Below, in pieces: positions 23,537 through 34,620 of a stretch of 64,000 bases of DNA. Within the stretch, counting starts at the first letter, position 1. Each line of letters opens with the position of its first letter. The translations under genes were made by a program, and so were the position numbers. Source of the stretch: Nephrocerus scutellatus (lineage: Eukaryota > Arthropoda > Insecta > Diptera > Pipunculidae); assembly GCA_947095585.1 (NCBI GenBank), contig OX352765.1, forward strand, positions 77,049,976 to 77,113,975, read 5' to 3'. The notes below the pieces were generated by a model, which was not told the origin of the DNA, did no database searches, and saw only the letters and a list, made by a program, of their open reading frames with translations.

Positions 23537-24510
23537 ATCATCATCATATTTGGCTCTGCAACCAGGGTCCGGTTCTGGTCTTCCGCAAAACGTCTCTCCA
23601 CCGGTCCCGATTTTGAGTCAGTTTTGCATCCCTAAACTCTGGACGTCCTGGTATACACCAACCATTCAGCGTAGCTTCATTCTCTTCACGATTTCGACAT
23701 CGCGGTAACGCTCGTAGATTTCATCATTATATAGTCTCCGGAATTGTCCTTCCACACATACGGGGGCAATACATCTCAGAATGCTTTTTGCTAAGCAACC
23801 TATATCTACCAGCAGTTTGGATGTTATGGCTAACTTCCTGGATTTAAAGAGTCTTGACAAATATAGTAGGCTTTGTTGGCATTAAGCAACCGTGCACGTA
23901 TTTCTGGTTTCATGCTGTTATCGGCTGCTAAAGTTGACCCGAGATAGTTATAGGATTGCACTTCTAAAAATACGCGCTCCACTTTTTTAATTGCAGGACC
24001 AATGTTGGATTTTTTACTCACAGACGTGGTCACCATGTACTTTGTTTTGCGCTCATTTATGTGCAGCCCCGTGCCTCCTGCTCGATCTGGATGAAAGCTT
24101 CTTGTACAGCTCTTGGGTTTCTACCAAGGATGTCAATATGGTCTTCGTAAGCTAGTATCTGAATGGAATTATAGAGGATTGTTCCTATTGCCGTTACGTC
24201 TCAGATAACTTTCTCCAATGCCTGGCTGAAGAGGACGTAGACCAGTCCATCTCCTTGACGGATCCCATTATAGATGTTGAATGGGCTTGATTGTGATCCG
24301 GATATTTTTACTTGGCTTATAACATTGGCCATGGTCAACCTACATAGTCGTGTCAGTTTATTTGGGATGCCGAATTCTCTCATGGCTTAATAAAGTTCTA
24401 CTCTGGCTATGATATCATAGACTGCCTAAGGGTGTAAATGTGATCAGTTGTTGATATTCCTGGGTTGAAGCCACACTGGTATAGTTGTCAAAACATTGTC
24501 GACTTTGAAT
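23537..24510 (-). mobile_element. RTE-like fragment retaining the RT palm
   Basis: From the 3' end at 23,537 (minus-strand tail CAAATATGATGATGAT) the copy extends to about 24,510. Minus-strand frames give FNPG (RT entry), then MREFGIPNKLTRLCRLTMAN, QVKISGSQSSPFN, GIRQGDGLVYVLFSQALEK, then ILAYEDHIDILGRNPRA and FYNYLGSTLAADNS-type residues. The palm YADD has become YEDH, so the polymerase is dead. This is the only copy that shows the RT core deleted from the 14.5 and 55.9 kb copies. It is 5'-truncated. Confidence 0.8.
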
Positions 24511-24756
24511 TCCGATTTAAACATCCGCATTAGACACATGTGTGTACTTGGTGTTTAGAAGGCAATTATTTATACAACTGCAAATAAATCTTTTCTTCTT
24601 CTTATAAATTTATATTTTAACCATATTTTTTATAAAATGTTAGTATATAATTGGAAACACACTGTATTTCACATTCCAATGCCAGGTTGCTTCACTCGCG
24701 ATATCACAACAAATAAAAATACATTCAGTAGCTATATAAATATAAATTAAATTCTG

Positions 24757-24985
24757 TTCGTTGGTAACCGTATCACCTGAGAACGTTTGGACGGATTAGG
24801 CTCATTTTTATTTTAAAACTAGCTGACCCTACAAACGTTGTGCTGTCAAACTTTCAATAAATTTGTATGTAATCGTTTTGTGAATTTGTGAAGAGCTATT
24901 TGAAAATAGGGTCCTCTAGGTGGTATTTTAGGGGTCTTTTGAAGGTCCTTTGATGGACTTTTGAGGGTCCTTTGTGGGTTTAAAT
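24757..24985 (+). repeat. dispersed repeat with CTGTTCGTTGGTAACCG phrase and minisatellite
   Basis: The segment begins with CTGTTCGTTGGTAACCG and continues through GAGAACG and GGCTCATTT, phrases repeated at 58,937-59,000. It passes ACTAGCTGACCC and ends in imperfect GGTCTTTTGA/GGTCCTTTGA units, the complement-type version of the 19.2 kb minisatellite. It is probably one dispersed non-coding element. Its class is unknown. Confidence 0.6.
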
Positions 24986-24989
24986 TCAA

Positions 24990-26670
24990 TGCAGGGAAGT
25001 TCGGAGAATCTTTTAAAATAAATTCATTTCCAATTTTTGTGTTAAAAAAAACTCAACTCTCCCTTTTGCTCAGCTATTATCATTTACGATCAGAGGCTCT
25101 CTCGAAAATGTTCGAATTTCCCAACAAAACATACTTTATTCTTCTATTAAACGAAAATATTCCATTGCATGTAATCAAAATCACCTTTTGTGATTTCAAT
25201 TTTCTTTAAAGTCATATTTTGTTCTTGTATCACTACAATTTGGAATATCGTCCCGTAAAATGTTCATACATCTTGTGCCGATTTGTAATTAATTAGTTCT
25301 GCTCTCTCCATGCTCCTCTGACAGTCAACCCACTCGTAAATATAAATTTATTTCCTAGCAAGAGAATAAAACGTTTTAAAATATCCTTAATAAATTTATT
25401 GCATTTGCCTAATTTTGTGTAACACACTAAATCACCAAAAAGGACCATGACCTTACAATTAATATAAGTTCTTGTATGAACTTGTATTTTTGCTGCCTAA
25501 TGCGATATGAGATTGTAATACAAGGCTAATGAAGAACCCAATGCAGAACACAAGACTACTGACTGTATGTATATATATAGATATACATATAGTGAATATG
25601 CCAACGACTGTGAAGGGAATCTTGATTTTGACCCCTCCAGTCATCAGACGATCAAAGGGGCAAAATCGTTTAAAATGAGCGCAACAACTGAAGGTCTGAA
25701 ACAATGGTAGATATATGCGTTCCCAGAAAGATATCTGGATTATACGAAACAATAAGAAACGAAATTAAAGTGACCCATAAGATGAAAAAATTTCCTACGT
25801 TAAATTGCTGGGGTTGGTGTACTCATACACCCCAGTAATATACGTAAAAATAACAGCGTCTTACGCGCTTTATATCCTTTTTGTTTTATGATGTCTATTC
25901 ATGCGCTTGTGTTTATTCATGAACTATACTCTGCGTTGTCATTCCGAGACAGTTCAGTTGCAATGTTTATGTCCTGTTACGTGTTCGCACATTTAACCAA
26001 AATGTTCTCATTCTCATTTACTGCTGATCATGGACCTGGGATGATCACCCCTTTCATGGTTATGCTAACTGAGTGCGAGTAAAAAAAATTCTACTGTCAA
26101 TGTTGCGAAATAATATCCATTGCCCCTTCGAGTTGATTTGTCTGAATCATCGCGCAGATGATGTACGTGAATCGTATGACTAAAACGACGAATTCTTATC
26201 TTAATAGACGCATCAAGTATATTCTGATCTACTTTTCGGGTTCCTTAATGCGGTTGTTCACGCAACCTTTTCACTTTGAATTATGGAGACAATGTCTTCA
26301 AATACGAAGGGCTCGGCCTTTTAGAAGAGAATGTCCTTACTAGCTGTATGCAACCGAAACAGTAGGAAATGTCAGAATTTATCTTTTCAGCAAAATTGTG
26401 ATCTTTGCGTCTTTAGCAAATTTTAAGTGAATATCGTACAGTGGAACAAATGGGTCAAGTTTATATAAAAAAATCCTTTAAATATTTAACTTGCTCGTTC
26501 TAGAAAAACACTCGACGGTCTACGATACAAGCAGCCAACAAAAAAGTGATTAAGGGGTGTAACACTATATGGATCCTTATAATATAGTGTTCTCCATTAG
26601 CCTACCGTTACGCTTTAAAAAAATATGGAGAATTGTGGATAGTTTCAGGTCAAAAGTTAATGACTACTTC
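24990..26670. other. no recognisable gene; one short hairpin
   Basis: Short frames without recognisable motifs. At 26,560-26,591 the perfect 10-base arms AACACTATAT and ATATAGTGTT surround a 12-base loop. Nothing else stands out. Confidence 0.4.
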
Positions 26671-26679
26671 AGTGTGTGT

Positions 26680-26840
26680 TAATTGTCTATTGCGGTGGAA
26701 CACGACAACGAGGCCGTCCAAGCCTACGCTGGAAGGATGGCGTAGACCAGGACGCTAAGAGTTTAGGGAGTTTAGCCAAACTTTTTGCGGGAGGCCAGGA
26801 CCGGACCCCGGTTGTAGAGCAAAATATGATGATGATGATT
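26680..26840 (+). mobile_element. RTE-like 3' end, 5'-truncated
   Basis: The plus strand reads GTRQRGRPSLRWKDGVDQDA, the C-terminal signature of this RTE-like family. It continues through GGCCAGGACCGGACCCCGG and ends in AAATATGATGATGATG. Only the last ~160 bp of the element are present, as expected for abortive target-primed reverse transcription. Confidence 0.82.
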
Positions 26841-26869
26841 TATAACTGCATTGTTAAATCCGTACAGAG

Positions 26870-27770
26870 GGCTCGGTCCCATGAATGGAGTTTCAGCTCC
26901 TTTCTTTCCCATTAGGTAGGCCATCTCATTACCAGTATGCCCTTCGTGTGCTGCTACCCAAATTTGCTTGACATAGTTATTATTATTTTAGGGCATTGTG
27001 GCATTCGATGACTGCCTTTAATCGAAATTCATACTTATTTAGTGCTTTTATCACGATTTGACTATCAGACATTATATTTATTTGGGTTTAGTTATTTACC
27101 TAGTAATTGTCTTAGGGTCCATAATGCTTTTGAAGTCACCATTCTTAGATGTATTTCCCATGTGAGTTTTCTATCTAGAATGATTCCTAGGAATTTTGTT
27201 TCATCTTTGAGATTCCCTTCTGTTTTTCGTTAATTTTTAGAGTTGGAATATTTATTTTCTTCCTTTTGGCTTATGGTATTATTGTCGTTTTGGTAGAGTT
27301 GATGGATAACCCCTCTTTTGCACACCATAACACTGTTATTTTTGGGCATTTTGCATCATTTCACCGATGGTTTTTTCATGTTTGCCTTTAATGATTACCG
27401 TGATGTCGTCGGCGTATCCTATTGCTTTTGGTCCTCTGTTGTTGAGTTTCACCAGCATTTCGTCGACTACTATAAGCCACAGTGGGGGAGAGAGTACTCC
27501 TCCTTAAGGACATACTTTTACTATTTTAATAGTTAAGTTGATGGCTCCTAAGTTTGCTGTGATTCTTATTTGTTGTAACATGGATTTTATTCATTTTGTT
27601 ATGGGTGGGCTTGCTCCTATTCTATTTAGTGCTCTTTCCATTGAGTTATAACTCGCATTATCGAAAGCCCCTTCCACATCCATGAAGGCACATAGGGCTA
27701 TTTCTTTCGATTCTAATGCCTTTTCTATTTCTTTCGTTGCGATATAAACCAAACTTATTTCAATTAATGC
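26870..27770 (-). pseudogene. LOA-like RT and RNase H fragment
   Basis: Minus-strand frames read ALCAFMDVEGAFDNASYNSM (first catalytic Asp region) near 27,700, then VCP.GGVLSPT near 27,500, IGYADDITVIIKGKHEKT near 27,400 (catalytic palm) and WCAKEGLSINSTKTTIIP near 27,310. RNase H pieces IMSDSQIVIKALNKYEFRLK (near 27,060) and IWVAAHEGHTGNEMAYLMG (near 26,930) follow. Motif order fits the LOA group. Stops and frameshifts are frequent. The copy differs in spelling from the 0.8, 32.2 and 50.5 kb elements, so it is a separate subfamily. Both ends are truncated; its 3' side lies next to the RTE 3' end at 26.68-26.84 kb. Confidence 0.75.
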
Positions 27771-27784
27771 GAAGTAATATTACG

Positions 27785-27965
27785 TGTCTTTAGGGGTTCT
27801 TAAGAGGACTTGAAGCTGTTTTTAGGAGATCTTGAGGCGGTCTCAATTGGGTCTTGCTGTGGTTTGGAGGAAATATTGAGATGCTTATAAGATGGTTCTC
27901 AGTGGGGTCTTGAGTAAGGGGCCTCTTGAGAGAGTCATAAGGGGTTCCTTGGGAGGTTGTCGACT
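27785..27965. repeat. degenerate G/T-rich minisatellite-like stretch
   Basis: Imperfect units such as GGGGTTCTTAAGAGG, GGTCTTGAG and GGGGTCTTGAGTAAGG follow each other for about 180 bases. Composition matches the reverse strand of the 19.2 kb array, but the unit is poorly conserved. Confidence 0.55.
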
Positions 27966-27969
27966 TAAA

Positions 27970-29550
27970 AGAATCACAAAAATTAAAAAAAAACCACTCC
28001 AAGTATTTAAGGTTTAAAAGAAGATTAAGAGAACATGAAATGCTTAGCGTGGTTCTTTTAATTTATGTGAATTGTGAAGCCTCAAATATTCTAAAACTCC
28101 ATTAACAAACTTCCAGCAATTTTATATTATTTTATAACAGTTCTAATGGCTACCACTTTTTTTAAATATTATATTATTTTAAATTAAATGCCTTCGCATG
28201 TGAGTTATTTGACGCGCTCTTTAAGAAGGTACCAAAATTTTAGCAAACATAAATTTTTTCACTCATTATACCACAGTGCAGTAGCGAAAAGATTTATTTT
28301 TCTCTAATAATGTCTGAGAAAGATCGGCAAGCAATAGGACATACTCGTTATGTTTGCAAATGCCTACTCGATTGCACTGTTTGTGACAGCAACGAACATT
28401 CATTTAATCTACCATAGTAACAAATCCTATTTCAGAAGATCATGCAAGTTCATCTTCAATGATAAAAGACCCTTTGTGGTGATCCTACGAGAAAGACGAT
28501 CGATGACACCAAGTTTGCCCAAATCTAAAATAAAACTTTGTTACACTTCCGTCATAACGAGCGTGAACTTGTCCCGCTTTGATATCTGATGGGAATTGAA
28601 TGTGACATCATCTCATCTGCGGATTACAGGTATGTAGCAATACTTGTATGTACCCTCGAAAACAAGGGTCAACTTAGAATTGCGTTGTCTGTACGGATAT
28701 TGAAGAATATTTAAAAATTCATTGCCTTCCAGACGACGATCTCGGCGGCCGTTTCCTGCCATTGTTCTTTCGCCGCATGACTGCACAAAATAAATATGAA
28801 GGAAGTAATCATCTTCGCCGCCACGACACGATGTCGGCATTACCAGTACAAACGGTAAAACAGGAATTCATCTTTTAAATCAAAACAAAAATGGAATTTT
28901 GATGGATGATGGTCACGACGTGCAATTTTGATGAGCCCATCTTTGATTGTCTCTGACAGTCGTAGCAATTCCCATATCGAGTCCATTGTTAATCTGGTTG
29001 TTGTTTTTATGCCCTTTCTTAAGGTGGACCCTTGAAGATGCGTAACCATGATGAGCTCAGATGAGTGTAATTTTTTAATAAAGAGAACAAGAAGGGCAAA
29101 TCAGCGTTTGTACTTAAAAAACAAACAAATGCAAATCATTTCGCTGATCTCATTTTTTATCATTACTTCGTAGGATATATAACCGTTGGGTGGAATAAAA
29201 TATTTTCTTATCTTCTCAGGCCATTTGCAGTCCATTTGGCGTTTGTTTATGGAATGGAAATTTCTCATTTTATCTCATTAAGTGGACAGACCTCAAGGAA
29301 CATCGAAACCAACCAGTTTCTTTGAGACTTTGGATTGTTTAGAAAAACATCAATGTTACATTTATTGTGTAGATGTTATATTTCACAGAATACTTTCGAT
29401 AGGAATGAGAACTTGAATACTTTATTAATGACTAGCTAGTCAGTGGCGCTTCGCTGGCTGCACACTTCTATAAGGCGCTCTAAATATCATTAAACATATG
29501 ACGTCGCTTGTATAAATGATTGCCGTATGTGAAAATGACATTTTTCAGAT
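27970..29550. other. no confirmed gene; unassigned frames
   Basis: Open frames at 28,350-28,589 (+) and 28,613-29,049 (-) have no recognisable domain. A minus-strand frame near 28,720-28,817 begins MITSFIFILCSHAAKEQW, which resembles a signal peptide, but it stops after about 33 residues. Near 29,430 the phrase ACTAGCTAGTCAGTGGCGC recalls the ACTAGCTGACCC phrase at 24.8 kb. Confidence 0.35.
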
Positions 29551-29557
29551 TTAAATG

Positions 29558-29610
29558 CAGTATTGCAGGACACGGACACCGATTGTAGAGCCAAATATGA
29601 TGATATTATC
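29558..29610 (+). mobile_element. RTE-like 3' tail only
   Basis: About 50 bases match the extreme 3' end of the RTE-like family: GGACACGGACACCG, then TTGTAGAGCCAAATATGATG. It is the shortest clear insertion of the family in the window. Confidence 0.65.
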
Positions 29611-30550
29611 TTTCAAATGTCGATATCAATTTTTTCATATCTATCTTATTACCTTTTCTATATTATACAAAATGTGCCTTCCGATTGCTCGCTATAATAT
29701 TGTCGGATGTGCCAAGCTACTTTGCACATTCGACAAATTTTGACTGTGGAGCAGTTATATTTTGTCCTATATGCTCTTGATCTTAAAAGGTTAAAATGTT
29801 CAAGTGGACTATACCCTAGTTGAAATGTTCTAGTGAAATCGGCCTAGAAATCTGTCAAAAACTTAGAAATATCAAACTAAAAATTTGCTTTCACCAACTT
29901 GATTAATAGACTGGTCTACTGTTCTATGATATATGCAATAAAATAATCAGTAGAACATTGCTAAAGAAATCATATTACCAATCACTAAGGAATTCGTATG
30001 TTTCAATATAATTCATGAGTTTGCAATTGATCAGCGTTTTTCTGGAGCAATGAAAGCAAGTGCTATGAGTCAATACAAAGGAGGTATAGACTGGAATTAG
30101 TTGATTTTAAGCTTCGTTGAAAGAGTCAAGCAGAATAGTATATGTCCACCTTCTCGGTAATTAAATTTTCGGCAAAACACACCTAATCTGTGAGGTCCCA
30201 AGGATTTAACTCAAACTATACCAATTAATTTAAAGGTTTCAACATTTATCACAGATGTAATAAATTCTTTAATTGGGAATGTATAAAGCACTTTAACCCA
30301 TTTAAAAGGTGTGGTTCTAATCATGAAGCTTCGCGAAGCACCCGATAAAAGCATAAAAACAGAAAGAGGCACACGTTTGTTTAGAACCAGGAGCGTTATG
30401 GGCCTCCCAAAAAAAAGTAGAACCATTAAGTTGATTTTATTAAAACTTTTACTATGAACTTATTATAAGTTTTGGTTTGTGAGATATTCACTTCATTACT
30501 TTGTTGATGTAATTTCTGGAATAGTTTTAGTTTTTTAAAAATATTTATAT
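29611..30550. other. AT-rich, nothing recognised
   Basis: No coding motif, RNA gene or structured repeat is visible in this stretch. Confidence 0.4.
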
Positions 30551-30556
30551 CGTATA

Positions 30557-31195
30557 ATTATGGACCGAATACCGCACAAGGCGCGAAAGTTCTACCAAAG
30601 AATCCGCGGTATGACGCAATTTACACCGCGTTTTACATACTGCAACCGATCTCAAAGGCATCTTAGAGCGATGGGAAGAGCACTTTCACGAGTTGCTAAC
30701 GAGAAGATCAGAAATACTCAAAGCCAAAATAGCCTATTAATAGCCTCTTCAAATCCAGGAATTTATCCATAACATCCAAGCTGCGTGTGTAATGCCAGTA
30801 CTAACAAATGGATCAAAGACTTGGGTGCCTAGCAAAAAGCATTCTGACCTCTTAGCCGCGTTAGAGAGAAAAATCTTACGGAGAATTTTTGGCCCCGTAT
30901 ATGAGGTAGGACGAGTCCGGAGACTCTATAATGGTGAGATCTACGGGCGTTGCCGCGAAGTCGACATCGTACAGAGAATTAAGATCGGTAGCCTCCGGTG
31001 GGCAGGATGCCTGGCTCGCATGAGCGAAAAGGATTCAGCTCGGAAAGTCCTTTGTGGTAGGACTTATTGAACACGACAGCGAGGCCGGCCAAGCATACGC
31101 TGGAAGGATGGCGTAGATCACGAAGCCCAGTGTTAAGGGATGCCAAACTGGATGACATCGACTCGAAATCGGGGCTGATGGAGAGATTTGTATGC
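30557..31195 (+). pseudogene. RTE-like linker joined to C-terminal domain
   Basis: The plus strand begins with the linker KARKFYQRIRGMTQFTPR. After an internal deletion near 30,715 it jumps to the C-terminal domain: VMPVLTNGSKTWVPSKKHSD, ERKILRRIFGPVYE, RLYNGEIYGRCREVDIVQRI, then LRWAGCLARMSEKDSARKV. The final GRPSLRW-type region is frameshifted. The 3' end is cut near 31,195, before the ATG-rich tail. The missing part includes all of the RT palm, so the copy is inert. Confidence 0.8.
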
Positions 31196-31259
31196 CGAAA
31201 ATTACTTATTTTTTATATCAAAATCTTTACGAAGATGCTCTTTTTAAAAACTTTTATTT

Positions 31260-31700
31260 AAATTTACTTTTCCTGTCTGTGGTTCTTTGACTTTTTTAAG
31301 GTCTTTTTTAACCACGTTTCACGTGAATTAAAGAGCTGAAATTTTGTGAGTAGCTCAGCGTCATGTGCCATTTCTGAGATCCTGCATATTAGTTGTGTCG
31401 AGAGTCACGTATTTCGCGTGTGATGTGTGTAAAATTGGGTTAACTGTAAAATAGGCACTCCTTTTTTTAACCACCTTCCACACATCGTAAAATGTTGAAG
31501 ATTTGTGAGTAGGTTAGCCCCTAAAAATCTCAAATGGCTGATCCCGCGTGTGACTCGTGGTATCAGTCGTGTGTGGCGCCAGTGATGTATTCAAAATAGA
31601 TTAATCTTTAATAGATATACATAGACTATTTTTGGGTTTAATTTTTACTCCCATTTCACTCGACCTAGAGAGCTGAAATTTTTTGAGAATCTCACTGTCA
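31260..31700. repeat. degenerate tandem repeat, ~160-176-bp unit, three copies
   Basis: GAGCTGAAATTTTGTGAGTAG-like phrases recur at 31,333, 31,493 and 31,669, each preceded by CCAC/CCATTTCAC-type sequence and followed by CTCA or GGTTAGC and CAT/CAAG phrases. Divergence between copies is high, suggesting an old satellite fragment. Confidence 0.6.
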
Positions 31701-32195
31701 AGGGCCTTTGCGGATCAACATTAATACAAGGACTTCAGCAACATTTTCAAAATCATTACTGCAGAATTTATTTACTAACAGTAAATCTGTTGCCGTGATG
31801 TTATTTGAAGCATCTATACTAGAATGTAACACGTTATAGATATTTTTCGTGTCTGTTAAGGAGTCATAGGAATCAATGACCAGTTGAAGCATCATCAAAA
31901 ATGACTTTGTATCGATTAACGAGTGTGTCAGAAACAATCTTCATCTGTTTTTTTTGAATAAGAAATTACGGACATTGAATTGGTAAATTCAGAAGTGCAT
32001 GCACTCAAATCAATTCCAGTCATGACTTCAGTAATGTACTCTGTTGACGGACCTCAACCAACCAAAGAAACCGATCTCGAAAATGTAGAAAATGCGTCAA
32101 GTCTTAACACTATTCGAAGTAAAACGGAAAACATGTTGCTCAAGAAGAGAAAGCAGAGAAATTTGCATGGTTCTTGGTTGATTATTAGTGGCGCA
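31700..32195. other. unassigned short frames
   Basis: A 79-residue minus-strand frame (31,698-31,937) and a plus-strand frame from 31,980 have amino-acid composition that could be coding, but I recognise no domain in either. The plus frame runs into the 3' end of the LOA-like element. Confidence 0.3.
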
Positions 32196-32199
32196 TTGA

Positions 32200-32938
32200 A
32201 TTCCAATATAGAGAACACACGGCGATGCCGTGCAGACTCAGAGATCGTGTGAGTTCCCATGTGGTCTCTCCTTTGTCGGATCTTTGCTCCGCAATCATCG
32301 AGAAGGTGCCACGCATTCATTGAGAAGATGCTACGGGGTTTCCCCCACTACCCCACAAAGCCTGCAGATTCCATCCTCTTCAAGTTTTAATTTCTTTAGG
32401 TGCCCCTTCAGTCTACAGTGTCCCGTTAGGAAACCCGTAATGATAATTACATTACTTCTACTAAGTCCCAATACCTAGCGAGACCTCTTTGAGTCAAAGT
32501 TCACCATCATTTCCTTTGCTTGTCGTAGGCCTGAGAGATTTTCCCAGCTTACGGAAGCAGCTGCCTTACCTATTCTGCGTATCTCCTTCCGCATTATGCG
32601 ATACCCTATGCCACAGAATGATGTTGGTTCTACAAGCGGAGTTTCTTCTCCTTTGTTAGCGAGCATATCCGCTGCTTCATAGCCTTCTATACCAGTGTGT
32701 CCTGGCAGCCAGTACAAGCTTACCTTGTTTACGTCGCCAAGTCTGTTAAGCTTCGCCGTACACTCCTCCACGAGTATTGACGTGATGTGGAATGCATCTA
32801 GGGCTTTTAGCGCAGCTTGGCTGTCTGTCATTATGGCAATTCCTGTCTCACGTAGTTTTTTTTCCAGATTGAGCACATCTTTCGATGGCATGTACTTCTG
32901 CCTGGAAGCAGTTGTCGTCAGACCGGTCAAACCTGGTC
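32200..32938 (-). pseudogene. LOA-like RNase H and zinc-knuckle C-terminus
   Basis: A minus-strand frame at 32,475-32,930 encodes an RNase H domain: a damaged QAEVHAI-type segment, IAIMTDSQAALKALDAF (third acidic motif TDSQ), VSLYWLPGHTGIEGYEAAD (His motif and final Asp), then a tail. The following frame to about 32,200 reads IITGFLTGHCRLKGHLKKLK and then GICRLCG, the C-terminal cysteine-rich domain of such elements. This is the most readable RNase H in the window. Its RT half is displaced to 33,603-34,620 by about 660 bp of unrelated sequence. Confidence 0.82.
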
Positions 32939-32939
32939 T

Positions 32940-33175
32940 GTGAGCACGGATAACTCCCGCGGTACCAACGCGACTTTGGTGTGGTCTGCCATCAATGGAC
33001 TTAATTCGTTCAGTATGAGTGCCTGGGCTAACGAAAAGCCAACCCTGGCAGAAGGGTCCGGAACCTCAAACCCATTATTTGACACTAGGATTGCACCTTA
33101 TCCTAGGCTGCCTGTGATAGAAACTATTCCAGGCCCTTCCCTCTGTCCCATTGTGTACGAAATGAGCCATTAAAT
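32940..33175 (+). repeat. dispersed repeat shared with 43.17-43.42 kb
   Basis: The phrases TACCAACGCGAC, CAGTATGAGTGCCT, CACTAGGATTG and GATAGAAACTATTCCAGGC follow one another here on the plus strand and, in the same order, on the minus strand of 43,420-43,170. By eye the two are clearly homologous though diverged. The element is non-coding and its class is unknown; it might be the untranslated region of a retrotransposon. Confidence 0.7.
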
Positions 33176-33420
33176 ATGAAGAGACGCCCATACGATTCTT
33201 CTAAATACCAGTAGCCCACTTCGGGTCGAAAAGTACGAAGATATTGCCCATAAAGAGCATACTCTAGGTACCCGCGGCCCTTATTAATATCCCGTGGTAA
33301 AGCCCAGCACCCCAACCATGTATAGGTTAAGATGCAATTGGAACCCCCACGGGGATGTTGATTTCATAGCAGTCTACTATCAAATAAGAGTCCCAGGTAA
33401 TCTGATATTAATCTCTTCTT
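33176..33420. other. unassigned insert sequence inside the LOA-like element
   Basis: GC-rich relative to its surroundings, with ACCCGCGGCCC and CCCCCACGGGGA, but no coding motif. It lies between the dispersed repeat and the plus-strand LOA fragment, so it belongs to the material that split the minus-strand LOA element. Confidence 0.4.
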
Positions 33421-33602
33421 CATTGAGGGTAACTGGGTGCATTCGCTCCAGTTTCTTCTATTAGTGAAGGGTACCAGTGTCCGCGTCGGTGCTATTTTAG
33501 GTGTCATCAGTGGACACTGCCTCATAGGCAGGCATGCAGCAAGACTTGGAGTCTTCTCGAATGACTTCTGTAGAAGCTGCATGTATGAGGAGCAGGAGGA
33601 GA
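33421..33602 (+). pseudogene. LOA-like C-terminal zinc-knuckle fragment (family of 50.5 kb)
   Basis: The plus strand reads GVISGHCLIGRHAARLGVFS, then NDFCRSCMYEEQEET, the cysteine-rich C-terminal module. It matches 53.35-53.50 kb almost residue for residue, and the match stops abruptly at about 33,602, where the minus-strand RT of the host element resumes. It is a piece of a different LOA-like family in the opposite orientation. Confidence 0.85.
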
Positions 33603-34620
33603 CGTTTTATTTAGGTTCACCCTAAGTACCACTTCTAGGCACCATCTGCTGGAGATGGTTAATCCGTTTTGGATTAAATCACAGAGCCCTTCCTTAAACT
33701 TCCCTTTTGCCACGATGACTATATCGTCCGCGTAGCCTTGGGCATAAGTTTCTGCCTCAGCTAGTCGCTGAAGTAGTTCATCTACGAGGATACTCCATAA
33801 AATCACCATAATGCTTTTATCACCGACTACGGTTTCCGCTGTTCTGCTACTCAGCATCTCGCACATCCATTTAGTGATTGTGCTATTTACCTTCTTTCTC
33901 TCCAGTGCAATTCTAATCGCCTCATGAGATGCGTTGTCGAATCTTCATTGATATCTAAAAAGCGCATAGCGCTATTTCCTTACTGGCAAGGGACTCTTCT
34001 ATACATTCCGTCAGCTCCCACAATGAGTTCTCCGTAGATCTGCCCGCTCTGTACGCATGTTGACTTGAGTGTAGTGGTTCTCTTACCAGTACTTCCGTAC
34101 TTATATAATTGTCGATAGCCTTTTCGATAGTCTTTAGAACAAACGAAGGTAAGCTAATTGGTCTGTAGGACTTAGGATGGGATGGATCTTTTTTCCGACT
34201 TTTTGTATGAATACTACCTTTATGCTAGAATACCCGAATGATAGACTGCTTCTAAACATTCCTAATAGGTGTGGAAAGTGATTATCTAATTCAGCTTGCA
34301 TGACTGCATGGATTCTTCCGTCCACACCGGGCGATTTATAGGGCTGAAAGCTTTTTATTGCCAATCGGATTCTTTTCTCAGTACAGATCTCTGAGGCTTT
34401 CTTCCAGTCATTCTTACTTGCTCTGATGTGGTTCATTTTTGTCTCTGGCTCGTTTCTGGTCACTGCGCTTGTGTTCTCCGGAGAAGGATGGCTCTTTGCT
34501 CATCATTTCCGGTGAACCTCCCGTTGTGATGTCTTAATACTCTTAGCATCTTTTGCCATAGCTTTATACAGTCTGGCAGACGCTGTAGTATTAGATACTT
34601 CTCGCTCGCAGAAGTTGCGG
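33603..34620 (-). pseudogene. LOA-like reverse transcriptase (5' part of the 32.2 kb element)
   Basis: Minus-strand frames give LPDCIKLWQKMLRVL (linker, near 34,580), IRLAIKSFQPYKSPGVDG (RT entry, near 34,340) and VLKTIEKAIDNYI with STENSLWEL (near 34,000-34,130). These are followed by a damaged DI-EDSTTH region where IEGAFDN should be, then MCEMLSSRTAETVVGDKS, WSILVDELLQRL, GYADDIVIVAKGKF (catalytic palm intact) and NGLTISSRWCLEVVLRVN. The sequence stops at the junction with the plus-strand insert at about 33,602. The 5' end is truncated near 34,620. Confidence 0.82.
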
